Below are positions 1-8,260 of a DNA stretch of 64,000 nt, piece by piece (the stretch's first letter is position 1; each line of letters begins with the position of its first letter). The notes under the pieces are model-generated. The model searched no databases, had not been told where the DNA came from, and saw only the letters and a list, made by a program, of their open reading frames with translations. Origin of the DNA: Streptomyces sp. CB00316 (GTDB lineage Bacteria > Actinomycetota > Actinomycetes > Streptomycetales > Streptomycetaceae); contig NZ_LIXI01000016.1 in assembly GCF_001905595.1 (NCBI RefSeq), positions 1-64,000 on the forward strand, in the 5' to 3' direction. Both the position numbers and the translations under genes were made by a program.

Positions 1-1
1 G

Positions 2-199
2 ACCACCGTCCAGGCACTCGCCGCGGCCGTCCAGGGCATCGACGCCCTCAACCGCGGCGACGTCGGCGTCCGCTCACTCCAGGAACACGCCGAACAGCTC
101 AGCGCGATCATTCTCCGGGATCAGCTCGAACTGGCGGGCATCGAGGTGTCCAGCGCGACCGAGACGGCCAGCAGGGCGAGGGCCGTTCCCATCATGTAG
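2..199 (+). CDS. C-terminal end of an unidentified protein (partial, 5' end outside window)
   Basis: An open frame enters from the left edge and stops with TAG at 197-199. Up to about position 150 almost every codon ends in G or C, as in real Streptomyces genes. The visible tail is about 65 residues, helix-rich with short hydrophobic stretches (VQALAAAVQGIDAL near its start), and no family is recognisable. It would overlap the convergent exporter gene by 79 bases, which is long, so either the true end or the exporter end may be unusual. Confidence 0.4.
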   Translation, partial: TTVQALAAAVQGIDALNRGDVGVRSLQEHAEQLSAIILRDQLELAGIEVSSATETASRARAVPIM

Positions 200-768
200 C
201 GCTGCACCTTGAGCCAGGACGGGCGGCGGGCGAGGAACATGGCGATGGATCCGGCGGCCAGGACGATGCTCAGGTTGATCGTGAGGGCCACCGCGATCTG
301 GACGGAGCCGAGCACGAACCCCTGGAACAGCACATGTCCCGCATCCAGGTTGATGAACTGAGGGATGAGGGAGAGGTACATGATGGCGATCTTCGGGTTG
401 AGCAGATTCGTCATCAGCCCCATCGTGAACAGCTTGCGCGGCGAGTCGTGGGGCATCTCCTGGGGAGCGAAGACGGAGACGCCCCCGGGCTTCAGGGCGG
501 TCCAGGCGAGGTAGGCGAGGTACGCCGCCCCGGCCAGCTTCACCGCGATGTACAGCTCGGGCACCGCTATGAAGACCACCGACAGGCCGAGGTTCGTCGC
601 CAGCAGGTAGACCAGGAACCCCACCGCGACGCCGCCGAGGGAGACCACTCCGGCGCGCCGGCCCTGGGTGATGCTCCGGGAGACGAGATAGATCATGTTC
701 GGGCCGGGGGTGAGCACCATCCCCAGGGCGACCATCGCGACCCCCAGTACTCCGGTCAGCTCAACCAT
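121..768 (-). CDS. LysE/RhtB family amino-acid exporter
   Basis: Predicted inner-membrane exporter of amino acids or similar small metabolites, 215 aa, the usual length of the family. The N-terminus (MVELTGVLGVAMVALG) leads into the family signature TPGPNMIY at about residues 20-27, followed by alternating hydrophobic helices. A longer frame starts at 867, but the ATG at 768 matches the family N-terminus and has a purine-rich AAGGCGG upstream. It is divergent from a MocR-type regulator at 992, a pairing often seen when the regulator controls the exporter. The substrate cannot be read from the sequence. Its 3' end overlaps a convergent partial gene. Confidence 0.88.
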   Translation of the reverse strand: MVELTGVLGVAMVALGMVLTPGPNMIYLVSRSITQGRRAGVVSLGGVAVGFLVYLLATNLGLSVVFIAVPELYIAVKLAGAAYLAYLAWTALKPGGVSVFAPQEMPHDSPRKLFTMGLMTNLLNPKIAIMYLSLIPQFINLDAGHVLFQGFVLGSVQIAVALTINLSIVLAAGSIAMFLARRPSWLKVQRYMMGTALALLAVSVALDTSMPASSS

Positions 769-896
769 TTGCTGCGCGCCGCCTTCTGTTCGAGGTCTGT
801 TCTTCGGTCGGTTCCGTTGCTGCTCCGTGCATTTCCGGGCTTCTGACGGAGTCGTTGCTCGGAGCAATTCGAGTGTAAGGTCAATTCTTTCCTCGG

Positions 897-928
897 TTCA
901 ATACGGAATATTGAACTCGGTGCAATAC
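897..928. promoter_or_regulatory. Candidate operator between the exporter and MocR genes
   Basis: A perfect inverted repeat TTCAATA-CGGAA-TATTGAA lies at 897-915, and CAATAC occurs again at 923-928, 24 bp from its first copy at 899-904. The surroundings are AT-rich compared with the flanking genes. TTGAAC at 911-916 could be a -35 element for the + strand. Binding by the adjacent MocR protein is an inference. Confidence 0.45.
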
Positions 929-991
929 TGTGCTTCGATGCCACTGAGAGCCTCGATGAGCGATGACCGATGAGTGCGGAAGGTGAGGTCC

Positions 992-2335
992 GTGAAGGAC
1001 TACCGGAGCGTCGCCGACGCGGTGGCCGCGGAGATCAGAGCGGGACGGCTCAGGAGGGGTGAACGGCTCCCCACCCAAAGGGAATTCGCCCGGCAGTACG
1101 GCATCGCCAATTCCACGGCCACCCGCGTCTATCAGGAGCTCGCACGCCGGGGTTTCACCGAGGGCCATGTGGGCCGCGGAACTTTCGTGCGCGACGCTTC
1201 AGGCGCGGCGGCCCCGGCGCCCGCGCTGTCCGAACCCGCCGACAGCCGGGTCGACTTGGAGCTGAACTACCCGGTGGTGCCCGAGCAGGCCGAGCTGCTC
1301 GCCGCCGGCCTGGGGAAGCTGCTGAGCCCGGGCCGACTGGAGCCGGTACTGCGCCCGGTCGGCGCGGCCGGTACCCGCGACACCCGCGACGCCGCGGCGG
1401 ACCTGCTCGCGCGGGGCGGCTGGCGCCCCGATCCGGCGCGGATCCTGTTCGCCGGGAGCGGCCGGCAGGGGATCTCGGCGGTTGTCGCGGCGGTGACCCG
1501 GCCGGGCGCGCGGCTGGGCGTCGAGGAGCTGACGTACCCGGTGCTCAAGGCGATCGCCACCCGGCTCGGCGTCACCCTCGTGCCGCTCGCCATGGACGAG
1601 GCCGGGCTGATTCCGGAGGCGGTGGAGGAGGCGCACCGGGCAGGGCCGCTGCACGCCGTCTACGTACAGCCCGTTCTGCACAATCCGCTGTCGCTGACCA
1701 TGCCCGCGGACAGGCTGGACCGTTTGGCCGATGTGCTGCTGACGTGCGGGATCCATGCGATCGAGGACGCCGTCTGGGCCTTCCTCCGGGACGATCTGCC
1801 GCCTCTGGCGTCGCGTGCGCCCGAGCGGACGGTCCTCGTCGACAGCCTGTCCAAGCGGCTGTCCCCGGGGCTCTCCCTGGGGTTCGCGGTGGCCCCCGCC
1901 GCCGTGTCGGGCGGGGTGGCGGCCGCTCTGCGCTCGGGGGGCTGGACGCCCATGGGTTTCCCGTTGGAGGCGATGGCCCAGTGGCAGGCGGACGGCGTCG
2001 TGGAAACGCTCGTACGGGCCAAGCAGCGGCAGGCCGTGGAGCGGCAGGAGATCGCGCAGCGCCACCTCCGGGACTTCGTGACCCGGAGCGCGCCGGGGTC
2101 GTACTACCGCTGGTGGGAGCTGCCGCGTCCATGGCGTGCCGACACCTTCGTGGCCGCCGCGGCGCGGCACGGCATCGCGGTCACCCCGGCCGCCGCGTTC
2201 TCCGTAGGCCGCCACCGTGGCTCGCACGCCATCCGGCTCGGCCTCGCCTCGCCCGCCGAGGAGACCCTCTCCCGGGCCCTCGCGACCCTGGCCGATCTGG
2301 CCAGGTCGGCCCCGGATGACCTCGCCCAGGACTGA
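992..2335 (+). CDS. MocR-type GntR regulator with aminotransferase-like domain
   Basis: Transcription factor fusing an N-terminal winged helix (about residues 3-70; motif LPTQREFARQYGIANSTAT) to a PLP-dependent fold-type I aminotransferase-like domain (about 90-440). The lysine expected to bind PLP lies in DSLSKRLSPGL, about K288. The GTG at 992 is preferred because GGAAGG at 978-983 sits 8 nt upstream; GTG codons at 974 and 983 are alternatives. MocR proteins sense PLP or amino-acid adducts and usually control a neighbouring gene, here plausibly the divergent exporter. Length (447 aa) is typical. Confidence 0.88.
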   Translation: MKDYRSVADAVAAEIRAGRLRRGERLPTQREFARQYGIANSTATRVYQELARRGFTEGHVGRGTFVRDASGAAAPAPALSEPADSRVDLELNYPVVPEQAELLAAGLGKLLSPGRLEPVLRPVGAAGTRDTRDAAADLLARGGWRPDPARILFAGSGRQGISAVVAAVTRPGARLGVEELTYPVLKAIATRLGVTLVPLAMDEAGLIPEAVEEAHRAGPLHAVYVQPVLHNPLSLTMPADRLDRLADVLLTCGIHAIEDAVWAFLRDDLPPLASRAPERTVLVDSLSKRLSPGLSLGFAVAPAAVSGGVAAALRSGGWTPMGFPLEAMAQWQADGVVETLVRAKQRQAVERQEIAQRHLRDFVTRSAPGSYYRWWELPRPWRADTFVAAAARHGIAVTPAAAFSVGRHRGSHAIRLGLASPAEETLSRALATLADLARSAPDDLAQD

Positions 2336-2770
2336 GGAGCAGGGCGGACGGAGGCAGGGCGAAGGTGGGCTGTCTCGAAATGTGAGACGATTCCCCGTCA
2401 ATTTTGAGGAGAAATCGGCCGAATAGGGAATGACGTTGTTTGTGCTTTTCGTGCATCAGCCCCAGGCCGAGTCTTTACGTGCCCGTTTTACGTGACGGGT
2501 GCGTTCTGGGAAGCAAGTATGCGCAGCGCTGACGGTCCGATACATACCATCACCTTATCGATGTGATTGTTTCCATGTTTCACGGAGGGTGTTTCCCGTT
2601 TGTGAAATTTCCCGGGTGTGTTCCTGTGGACAACCCGGGTGGTGGTATCTCTGTCGCTCTTTTTTCGGGCGCATTGTTTGCGTCACAGCCATCCTTATGC
2701 ATATTCAGGCGGCGGTGCGAGCCTGCCTGTCGTCCCGACCACGAATTGCGGCAACACGAAGGATGCGCAA
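2336..2770. other. 435-bp leader/promoter region of the LuxR-type gene
   Basis: No credible gene. The GC content is clearly lower than in the flanking genes, with runs such as TCTTTTTT near 2659. A TTTCAC...GTGAAA inverted repeat (2578-2583 and 2602-2607) could be a regulator site. The size suggests a complex promoter for the downstream regulator. Confidence 0.4.
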
Positions 2771-3814
2771 ATGGCGTCAGAACCTGACAAAACGTCACTT
2801 AGCGAGGTACGCCTGAGCGAGGAGGTGCTGCGGCGCTACCGCGAGGCGCTGGAGGCGGGGACGATATCCGGTGATGTGCCCGAGTCCCTCGTGCGCTCCG
2901 GTCTGCTCAGGCCGTTGCCCGGTCGACGGGACGTGTACGTGCCCGTGCCCCCGGGAATCGCCGAATCGCTGCTCGCGCGCCATGTCGAGCGCGACATAGA
3001 GGAACGCCGGAAATCCCTGGAAGTCCTGCATTCATCCTTTCTCGCGGCGGAGGCCGTCTACCGAAAGGCCCAGCGCCGGGCCGAGCCGCCCATCGAGTCC
3101 CTGAACGGCGAAGAGGTGATCGGTGAGGCGCTGCGGAAGGCCGTCGGGTCCTGCAAGGAGGAGTTGCTGACCGCGCAGCCCGGCGGCGGCCGCCCGCCCG
3201 CGCTGCTCGCCGAGGCCCTACCCCGCGATCTCGCGCTGCTGCGGAAAGGCGTACGGCAGCGCACCCTCTACCAGCACAGCGTCCGGTCGCACGCGCCCAC
3301 CCTCGCCTACATCGAACAGGTCCTCGCCGAGGGTGCCCGGGTCCGTACCGTGGATGAGATCTTCGAGCGCGTCATCATCTGCGACCGCGCCATCGCCTTC
3401 ATCCCGGGAACCACGGAGCGCAAGAGCACCGCGCTGGCCCTCCGCCACCCTGGGGTGGTCGAATTCCTGGCCAAGATGTTCGATCACGCGTGGGAGCGCG
3501 CGGAGCCCGTCGCCATCTCCGTCGAACGGCACCGCCCCGACCTGCTCACCAGCTCCGTCCGCAGGACCGTGCTCCGCATGGTCGTGACCGGCCACACGGA
3601 CGAATCCATCGCGTCCCGGCTGGGCATGAGCGCCCGCACCGTGTCCACCCACATCCGCAAGGTCTCCGAAGCGCTGGGCAGCCGCAGCAGGGCGGAGCTG
3701 GGCTACCTGCTCTCCCAGCGGCGGCTGCTCGAACAGGGCGGCGCCCTCCCCGGGGAGGCCCCCGGCTCCCCGGCCCGTCAACGCCGGCCGGCCACCTGGG
3801 AATCCTGCGGCTGA
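2771..3814 (+). CDS. LuxR-family HTH transcriptional regulator
   Basis: A 347-aa regulator with a C-terminal LuxR-type helix-turn-helix at about residues 262-320 (TDESIASRLGMSARTVSTHI). The N-terminal two thirds resemble the TrmB/LuxR-like Streptomyces regulators: a short winged-helix-like segment (residues 10-60), a coiled segment around 75-110, then an effector-like domain of unknown ligand. There is no phospho-receiver domain and no Walker motif, so it is neither a classical response regulator nor a LAL regulator. ATG 2771 has GAAGGA about 8 nt upstream. No obvious target operon follows, so the regulon is unknown. Confidence 0.82.
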   Translation: MASEPDKTSLSEVRLSEEVLRRYREALEAGTISGDVPESLVRSGLLRPLPGRRDVYVPVPPGIAESLLARHVERDIEERRKSLEVLHSSFLAAEAVYRKAQRRAEPPIESLNGEEVIGEALRKAVGSCKEELLTAQPGGGRPPALLAEALPRDLALLRKGVRQRTLYQHSVRSHAPTLAYIEQVLAEGARVRTVDEIFERVIICDRAIAFIPGTTERKSTALALRHPGVVEFLAKMFDHAWERAEPVAISVERHRPDLLTSSVRRTVLRMVVTGHTDESIASRLGMSARTVSTHIRKVSEALGSRSRAELGYLLSQRRLLEQGGALPGEAPGSPARQRRPATWESCG

Positions 3815-3816
3815 CG

Positions 3817-4041
3817 TCAGCGCGGGTGCCGGCTGCGGGCGTTCACCACGGCGAGCTGGGCGCTCAGCTGTTCGGCACGGCTGAGGGGCTGTACGTTCTC
3901 GGGGTCCGCCTCCCAGGGGCGCCCGCCCCCGAGCGGGCCGAGCCGGAGGAGGGTGCCCCGCCTGCCGAGCACCACCCCCACCCGGTCGCACCCGGCGTCG
4001 TGGACGGCCGCCCCCACACCCGGGCCGCCGCCCTCCGTCAC
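3817..4041 (-). CDS. Small conserved Streptomyces protein of unknown function
   Basis: A 74-aa protein with a compact N-terminal half that looks like a small beta domain (VGAAVHDAGCDRVGVVLGRR, then LRLGPLGGG and a PWEADPENVQPL segment) and a short basic helical tail ending NARSRHPR. Similar little proteins occur next to Scr1-type regulators in streptomycetes. Its ATG overlaps the stop of the upstream gene in an ATGA arrangement, so the two are translationally coupled. No function is assigned. Confidence 0.65.
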   Translation of the reverse strand: MTEGGGPGVGAAVHDAGCDRVGVVLGRRGTLLRLGPLGGGRPWEADPENVQPLSRAEQLSAQLAVVNARSRHPR

Positions 4042-4373
4042 CTGGCCAGCCCGTTCGTGATGGCGGTCGCCAACGCGTGGGCCACGGGGGCGGAGCAGAC
4101 CCCGAGGTGCACGAGGGCGTACCGGATCTCCGCCGAATGCTCCGATGCGGCGTCCTTGTCACCCGGCGCGGCGGCCGGGTCGTCCTCGCCGTCCTCGCGA
4201 ACGGTGTCGGCCCACGGCGTACGGACATCCATGGCGGGGAGCTGGATACCGGCCCGGGTGAGGGCGGTGGCCAGCGCGTCCCGCGCCTCCATCGCCTCCT
4301 TCACCTTGGCGGCCCCGGAGTTGAACGGGGCGCTCTGCGGTGTACGGCGGGGGAGGGGCGGCTTGGACGACAT
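4038..4373 (-). CDS. Small conserved hypothetical protein, coupled to the following gene
   Basis: An 111-aa soluble protein with a Pro/Arg-rich N-terminus, a charged linker rich in Asp and Ala (about residues 45-75) and a helical C-terminus (YALVHLGVCSAPVAHALATA). The start at 4373 (MSSKPPLP) is preceded by AAGGAGG and is better than the ATG 27 bases upstream. It is divergent from the Scr1-type regulator at 4549 and overlaps the next gene by ATGA. This three-way layout of a regulator with two tiny divergent genes recurs in streptomycetes; the function is unknown. Confidence 0.65.
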   Translation of the reverse strand: MSSKPPLPRRTPQSAPFNSGAAKVKEAMEARDALATALTRAGIQLPAMDVRTPWADTVREDGEDDPAAAPGDKDAASEHSAEIRYALVHLGVCSAPVAHALATAITNGLAR

Positions 4374-4548
4374 GGCGTCCTCCTTCGGCTGATGTCGCAC
4401 GGAACCGGCGCCCCGGCCACCCGGTCTGAACTACCGTGCGTGAGGGGCTCATCACGAGAATGGCCTGGCCGGAAGCGCGGTCCCGGCGAAGCCGGGCGCA
4501 GCTTCCCGGCCGGGAGAACCACGTTCCACACGTTCCACGGAGGACGCG

Positions 4549-5391
4549 ATGCCGACGAGGCGAGCGGTCACGGGCCGCAGCAGGGAACCACGCGCACGCT
4601 TCGCGGAGGAGCTACGGCTCCTGCGCACGGCGCGCGGCCACAGCCTGCGGCAGTTGGGTGACCGACTGGGCTGGGACTGGTCGCTGTTCGGCAAGATGGA
4701 GAAGGGTGAGACGGTCGGCGGCCCGGAGGTGGTCCAGGCGCTGGACGTCCATTACGGGACGCCGGGGCTGCTGCTGGCGCTCTGGGAACTGGCCGTCAGC
4801 GACAAGACGCAGTTCAAGGAGCGGTATCGGCGGTACATGGCGCTGGAGGCCGAGGCGGTGAGCCTGTGGCACTTCGCGGTGAGCGTGCTGCCGGGGCTGT
4901 TGCAGACGCCCGCGTATGCGCGGGAGTTGCTGGCGGCCGGTGGGCTCAAGGGCGAAGCGCTGGATCAGCAGGTTGAAGCGCGGATGGGGCGGCGGAGCCT
5001 GCTGGCGGGGGAGGGGGCTCCGCCGTTCCGGACGATCCTGTCGGAGGCGACCCTGCGGACGGCTCTGCGCGATGCGGGGGAGTGGCGGCAGCAGCTGGAG
5101 CACCTGGTGGAGATGTCCGAGCGGCCGAACCTGACGCTTCAAGTCCTGCCGCAGGAAGCCGGGTTGCACGGCCTGTCGAGCACAGACGTCTGGTTCCTTC
5201 GGCTGCCGGATGCTCGTACCGTGGCCTACACGGAAAACGGATACGGGGGTGACCTCATCGAGGAGAACGCCGCGGTCGAGCGTGTGCAGCGTGTGTACGA
5301 TGCGACACGTGACCTGGCGCTTTCCCCGGCTGAGTCGCGAAATTTCGTTCTAGGCGTGTTGGAGGAGCTGCCGTGGGATCCATCGACCTGA
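4549..5391 (+). CDS. XRE-type HTH regulator with DUF5753 (Scr1 family)
   Basis: A 280-aa regulator with an N-terminal XRE helix-turn-helix (about residues 16-72; HSLRQLGDRLGWDWS) and a C-terminal DUF5753 region (about 95-270) with the family phrase LPGLLQTPAYAR. Such proteins are paired with a small DUF397 protein and are related to BldB/WhiJ-type developmental systems and to antitoxin-like regulators. The partner gene follows with a 19-bp overlap. The expected role is sequence-specific repression relieved or tuned by the partner; targets are unknown. Confidence 0.9.
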   Translation: MPTRRAVTGRSREPRARFAEELRLLRTARGHSLRQLGDRLGWDWSLFGKMEKGETVGGPEVVQALDVHYGTPGLLLALWELAVSDKTQFKERYRRYMALEAEAVSLWHFAVSVLPGLLQTPAYARELLAAGGLKGEALDQQVEARMGRRSLLAGEGAPPFRTILSEATLRTALRDAGEWRQQLEHLVEMSERPNLTLQVLPQEAGLHGLSSTDVWFLRLPDARTVAYTENGYGGDLIEENAAVERVQRVYDATRDLALSPAESRNFVLGVLEELPWDPST

Positions 5392-5582
5392 CCGCCGCGA
5401 CCTGGCGCAAGAGCAGCTACAGCAATCAGGACGGCGGTGCGTGCCTCGAGGTTGCGGGCGGCTTTACCACTGTTGTTCCGGTACGGGACAGCAAGAACCC
5501 CCAAGGCCCCGCGCTCACGTTCGCGGCCACCAACTGGTCGTCATTCCTCGCCGCTGTGAAGGGCGACGACCTGAGCGCCTGA
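5373..5582 (+). CDS. DUF397 domain protein, partner of the Scr1-type regulator
   Basis: A 69-aa protein almost entirely made of one DUF397 domain: the W-R-K-S-S-Y-S motif (residues 11-17), CLEVA, then VPVRDSKNP and a closing WSSFLAAVK. It starts inside the regulator gene (19-bp overlap), which indicates translational coupling. DUF397 proteins act with their HTH partner in a toxin/antitoxin-like or developmental switch. A perfect hairpin follows the stop. Confidence 0.9.
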   Translation: MGSIDLTAATWRKSSYSNQDGGACLEVAGGFTTVVPVRDSKNPQGPALTFAATNWSSFLAAVKGDDLSA

Positions 5583-5591
5583 TCCGACGCC

Positions 5592-5642
5592 GGTACGACG
5601 ACGGTCCCCGCTGACACGTTCAGCGGGGACCGTCGTCGTACC
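5592..5642 (+). terminator. Perfect 23-bp stem hairpin
   Basis: Arms 5592-5614 and 5620-5642 are exact reverse complements (beginning GGTACGACGACGG) around the 5-nt loop CACGT. It lies 9 bp after the DUF397 stop. There is no T-run, as is usual for streptomycete terminators. The symmetry means it could terminate both strands. Confidence 0.85.
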
Positions 5643-5821
5643 CGCCCGCCGAAAGGTACGGCGGGTGCCTTCTCAAATCTAGTGCTGTGTGAAATTGTAC
5701 TGTCGCACAACACTCTGTGTGTCCATGTCAATCCCGTGGATGCGCAGGGTCTCGCTCCGCCATCCCCACCCACCCTCATCCCCCACACCCGCCCCGGGTG
5801 AGCCTTAAGAGGAGGCAGCTG

Positions 5822-8143
5822 GTGAGACCAGCATCGATGCGCCGACGCGCCGCGACCTTAGCCGCGTTGGCGCTCTGCATGTGCCTGGGTACGACCTCGT
5901 TCACCGCCCCGTCCTTCGCGTCCGCCCCGCAGTCCCCGCAGGTCCCGGTGGCCGCCACGGCCCCGGCGGGTGCCGATGGTGCGCAGACCCCGCCTGCCGC
6001 GTCCCTCCTGCCGGACGGCGCCCCCGAGCCCGACCACGTACGTGCCTCGGCGCTGCCCGTCGACGGGCGGGGGCCGGCCCCGGCGTCCGACGCCGCACGG
6101 AAGCGGGACTACGACGAGCCCGCCGAAGGCGCCGCCGCCGCTGCCGCCGCCTGTGATCCGGCGGACTTCACCTCGCGTACCGGCAGCGCCCTCGTCCAGC
6201 AGATCAAGGCGTCCGCGACGGCGTGCGTCAACACGCTGTTCGGCCTCACCGGGGAGAACGCGCGCCTCGCCTTCCGGGAGGCGCAGATGGTGACGGTGGC
6301 GTCCGCGCTGCGCGACGCTTCGACCACCTACCCCGGCAACGCGTCCACCGGAGTGCCCCAGTTGGTGCTCTACCTGCGGGCCGGGTACTACGTGCAGTGG
6401 TACAACGAGCCGGTCGTCGGCCCGTACGGACCGGCGCTCACCGCCGCGATACGGTCCGGGCTCGACGCCTTCTTCGCCTCCCCGCGCTCCCGTGACGTCA
6501 CCGACGCCAACGGCGAGACGCTCTCCGAAGCGGTCATCCTCATCGACAGCTCCCAGGAGAACGCCCGCTACCTAATCGTCGTCAACCGCCTGCTCGCCGG
6601 CTACGACGCCTCGTACAACGCGCTGTGGAACATGCGGGCCGCCGTCAACAACACCTTCACCGTGCTCTTCCGGGGGCACCAACTCCCGGCGTTCGTCGCG
6701 GCCGTCACGGCGGACCGGTCCACCGCCGACACCGTCCACGCCTTCGCCTCCCGCAACCTCGCCCTGCTCGGTACCGACCACGCGTTCCTCGTCACCAACG
6801 CCGGCCGCGAACTCGCCCGGTTCCTGTCGTACGAGACGCTGCGCGCCGGCGTGCGCCCGCAAGTGAAGGGGCTTCTCGACCGGACCTCCATCACCGGGGT
6901 GACCGCACCCCTGTGGGTGGGTCTGGCCGAGTCGGCCGTCCACTACGACGCGGGCAACTGCGCCTACTTCGCGATCTGCGACCTCCCCGACCGCCTCGAC
7001 AGGGCCGCTCTGCCGGTCCGGCACGACTGCGGCGGCAGCCTGCGCATCCGCGCCCAGGCAATGTCCGCCGCCCAACTCGCCTCCACCTGCGCGAGCCTGG
7101 CCGGCCAGGACGCCTTCTTCCACGGCATCGCCCGTGACGACGGGCCGGTGGCCGGTGACCTCAACACCCGGCTCGAAGTGGTCGTCTACGACTCCAGTGA
7201 CGACTACGGCACGTACGCGGGTGCCATGTTCGGCATCGACACCGACAACGGCGGTATGTACCTGGAGGGCGACCCGTCCGCCGTCGGCAACCAGCCGCGC
7301 TTCATCGCCTACGAGGCCGAGTGGCTGAGGCCGGACTTCCGGATCTGGAACCTCAACCACGAGTACACCCACTATCTCGACGGCCGCTTCACCATGGCCG
7401 GTGACTTCGCCGACGGCATGACCACCCCGACCGTCTGGTGGGTCGAGGGATTCGCGGAGTACGTCTCCTACTCCTATCGCCGACTCACCTACGAATCGGC
7501 CATCAGCGAAGCGGGCAAGCGGACTTACCCCCTGAGCACCCTGTTCGACACCACCTACGACAACAGCGACAGCACCCGGATCTACCGCTGGGGCTACCTC
7601 GCGGTCCGCTACATGCTCCAGTCCCACCGCCCGGACCTGGACACCGTCCTCCGCCACTACCGGGCCGGGAACTGGGACGCCGCCCGTACGTACCTCAAGA
7701 CCACCATCGGCACACGTTACGACGCCGGCTGGAACGCCTGGCTCACCGCCTGCGCCGCGGGCGACTGCGGTGAGGCCACGAACCCGCCCGACCCGACCGA
7801 TCCGCCGGACCTGCCCGAGTGCACCCTCCCCGAGCCGACCCGGCTCGACCGCAACTGCGCACGGTCCGGCGTCTCGGCCCGGGCCGGTGACTACGCCTAC
7901 CTCACCCTCTATGTGCCCGCCGGGACAACGAAGTTGCGCCTCAGCACCCACGGTGGAACGGGCGACGCCGACCTGTACCACCGGGCCGGTTCCTGGCCGT
8001 CGAAGACCGACTACACCCACCGGTCCGCCAAGCCCGGAAACTCCGAGACGGTGACCGTGAACAACCCCACCCCGGGGTGGAACTACGTCTCCATCGCCGC
8101 TGAACAGGCGGTCTCGGGGCTCGTGGTCTCCGCGGAGTACTGA
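5822..8143 (+). CDS. Secreted microbial collagenase (peptidase family M9)
   Basis: Extracellular zinc metalloprotease degrading collagen/gelatin, 773 aa. GTG 5822 is chosen because GGAGG (5811-5815) sits 6 nt upstream. An N-terminal signal peptide (about residues 6-35) is followed by a low-complexity Ala/Pro-rich propeptide, the collagenase activator module (about 110-370) and the catalytic module. The zinc motif HEYTH is at residues 513-517 and the third ligand is E542 in WVEGFAEY. The C-terminus (about 660-773) is a pre-peptidase C-terminal (PPC) beta domain (AYLTLYVPAGT, GDADLYHR). Codon 13 is TTA, so full expression may need the bldA tRNA. It is monocistronic between two terminators. Confidence 0.93.
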   Translation: MRPASMRRRAATLAALALCMCLGTTSFTAPSFASAPQSPQVPVAATAPAGADGAQTPPAASLLPDGAPEPDHVRASALPVDGRGPAPASDAARKRDYDEPAEGAAAAAAACDPADFTSRTGSALVQQIKASATACVNTLFGLTGENARLAFREAQMVTVASALRDASTTYPGNASTGVPQLVLYLRAGYYVQWYNEPVVGPYGPALTAAIRSGLDAFFASPRSRDVTDANGETLSEAVILIDSSQENARYLIVVNRLLAGYDASYNALWNMRAAVNNTFTVLFRGHQLPAFVAAVTADRSTADTVHAFASRNLALLGTDHAFLVTNAGRELARFLSYETLRAGVRPQVKGLLDRTSITGVTAPLWVGLAESAVHYDAGNCAYFAICDLPDRLDRAALPVRHDCGGSLRIRAQAMSAAQLASTCASLAGQDAFFHGIARDDGPVAGDLNTRLEVVVYDSSDDYGTYAGAMFGIDTDNGGMYLEGDPSAVGNQPRFIAYEAEWLRPDFRIWNLNHEYTHYLDGRFTMAGDFADGMTTPTVWWVEGFAEYVSYSYRRLTYESAISEAGKRTYPLSTLFDTTYDNSDSTRIYRWGYLAVRYMLQSHRPDLDTVLRHYRAGNWDAARTYLKTTIGTRYDAGWNAWLTACAAGDCGEATNPPDPTDPPDLPECTLPEPTRLDRNCARSGVSARAGDYAYLTLYVPAGTTKLRLSTHGGTGDADLYHRAGSWPSKTDYTHRSAKPGNSETVTVNNPTPGWNYVSIAAEQAVSGLVVSAEY

Positions 8144-8206
8144 CCCAGGGCTTCGCCCCGGGACTTCCGGTGCCGGCGACCCGCTCCCGCCCCGGTGGGA
8201 GCGGGT
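8144..8206 (+). terminator. Tandem hairpins after the collagenase gene
   Basis: Hairpin 1: CCCAGGGC (8144-8151), loop TTC, GCCCCGGG (8155-8162), with one mismatch. Hairpin 2: ACCCGCTCCC (8179-8188) and GGGAGCGGGT (8197-8206) with an 8-nt loop, a perfect 10-bp stem. They sit directly after the stop codon and before the hydroxyproline operon. Confidence 0.75.
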
Positions 8207-8260
8207 CTTGGCAGACACTGCGTCATGTGACATGTTACTGCCGTGCTCAAGGGAGAGTCC

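Noticed and set aside
2499..2816. Short + frames in the region before the LuxR-type gene
   Set aside because: Codon third positions are not GC-biased; the stretch behaves like a promoter region.
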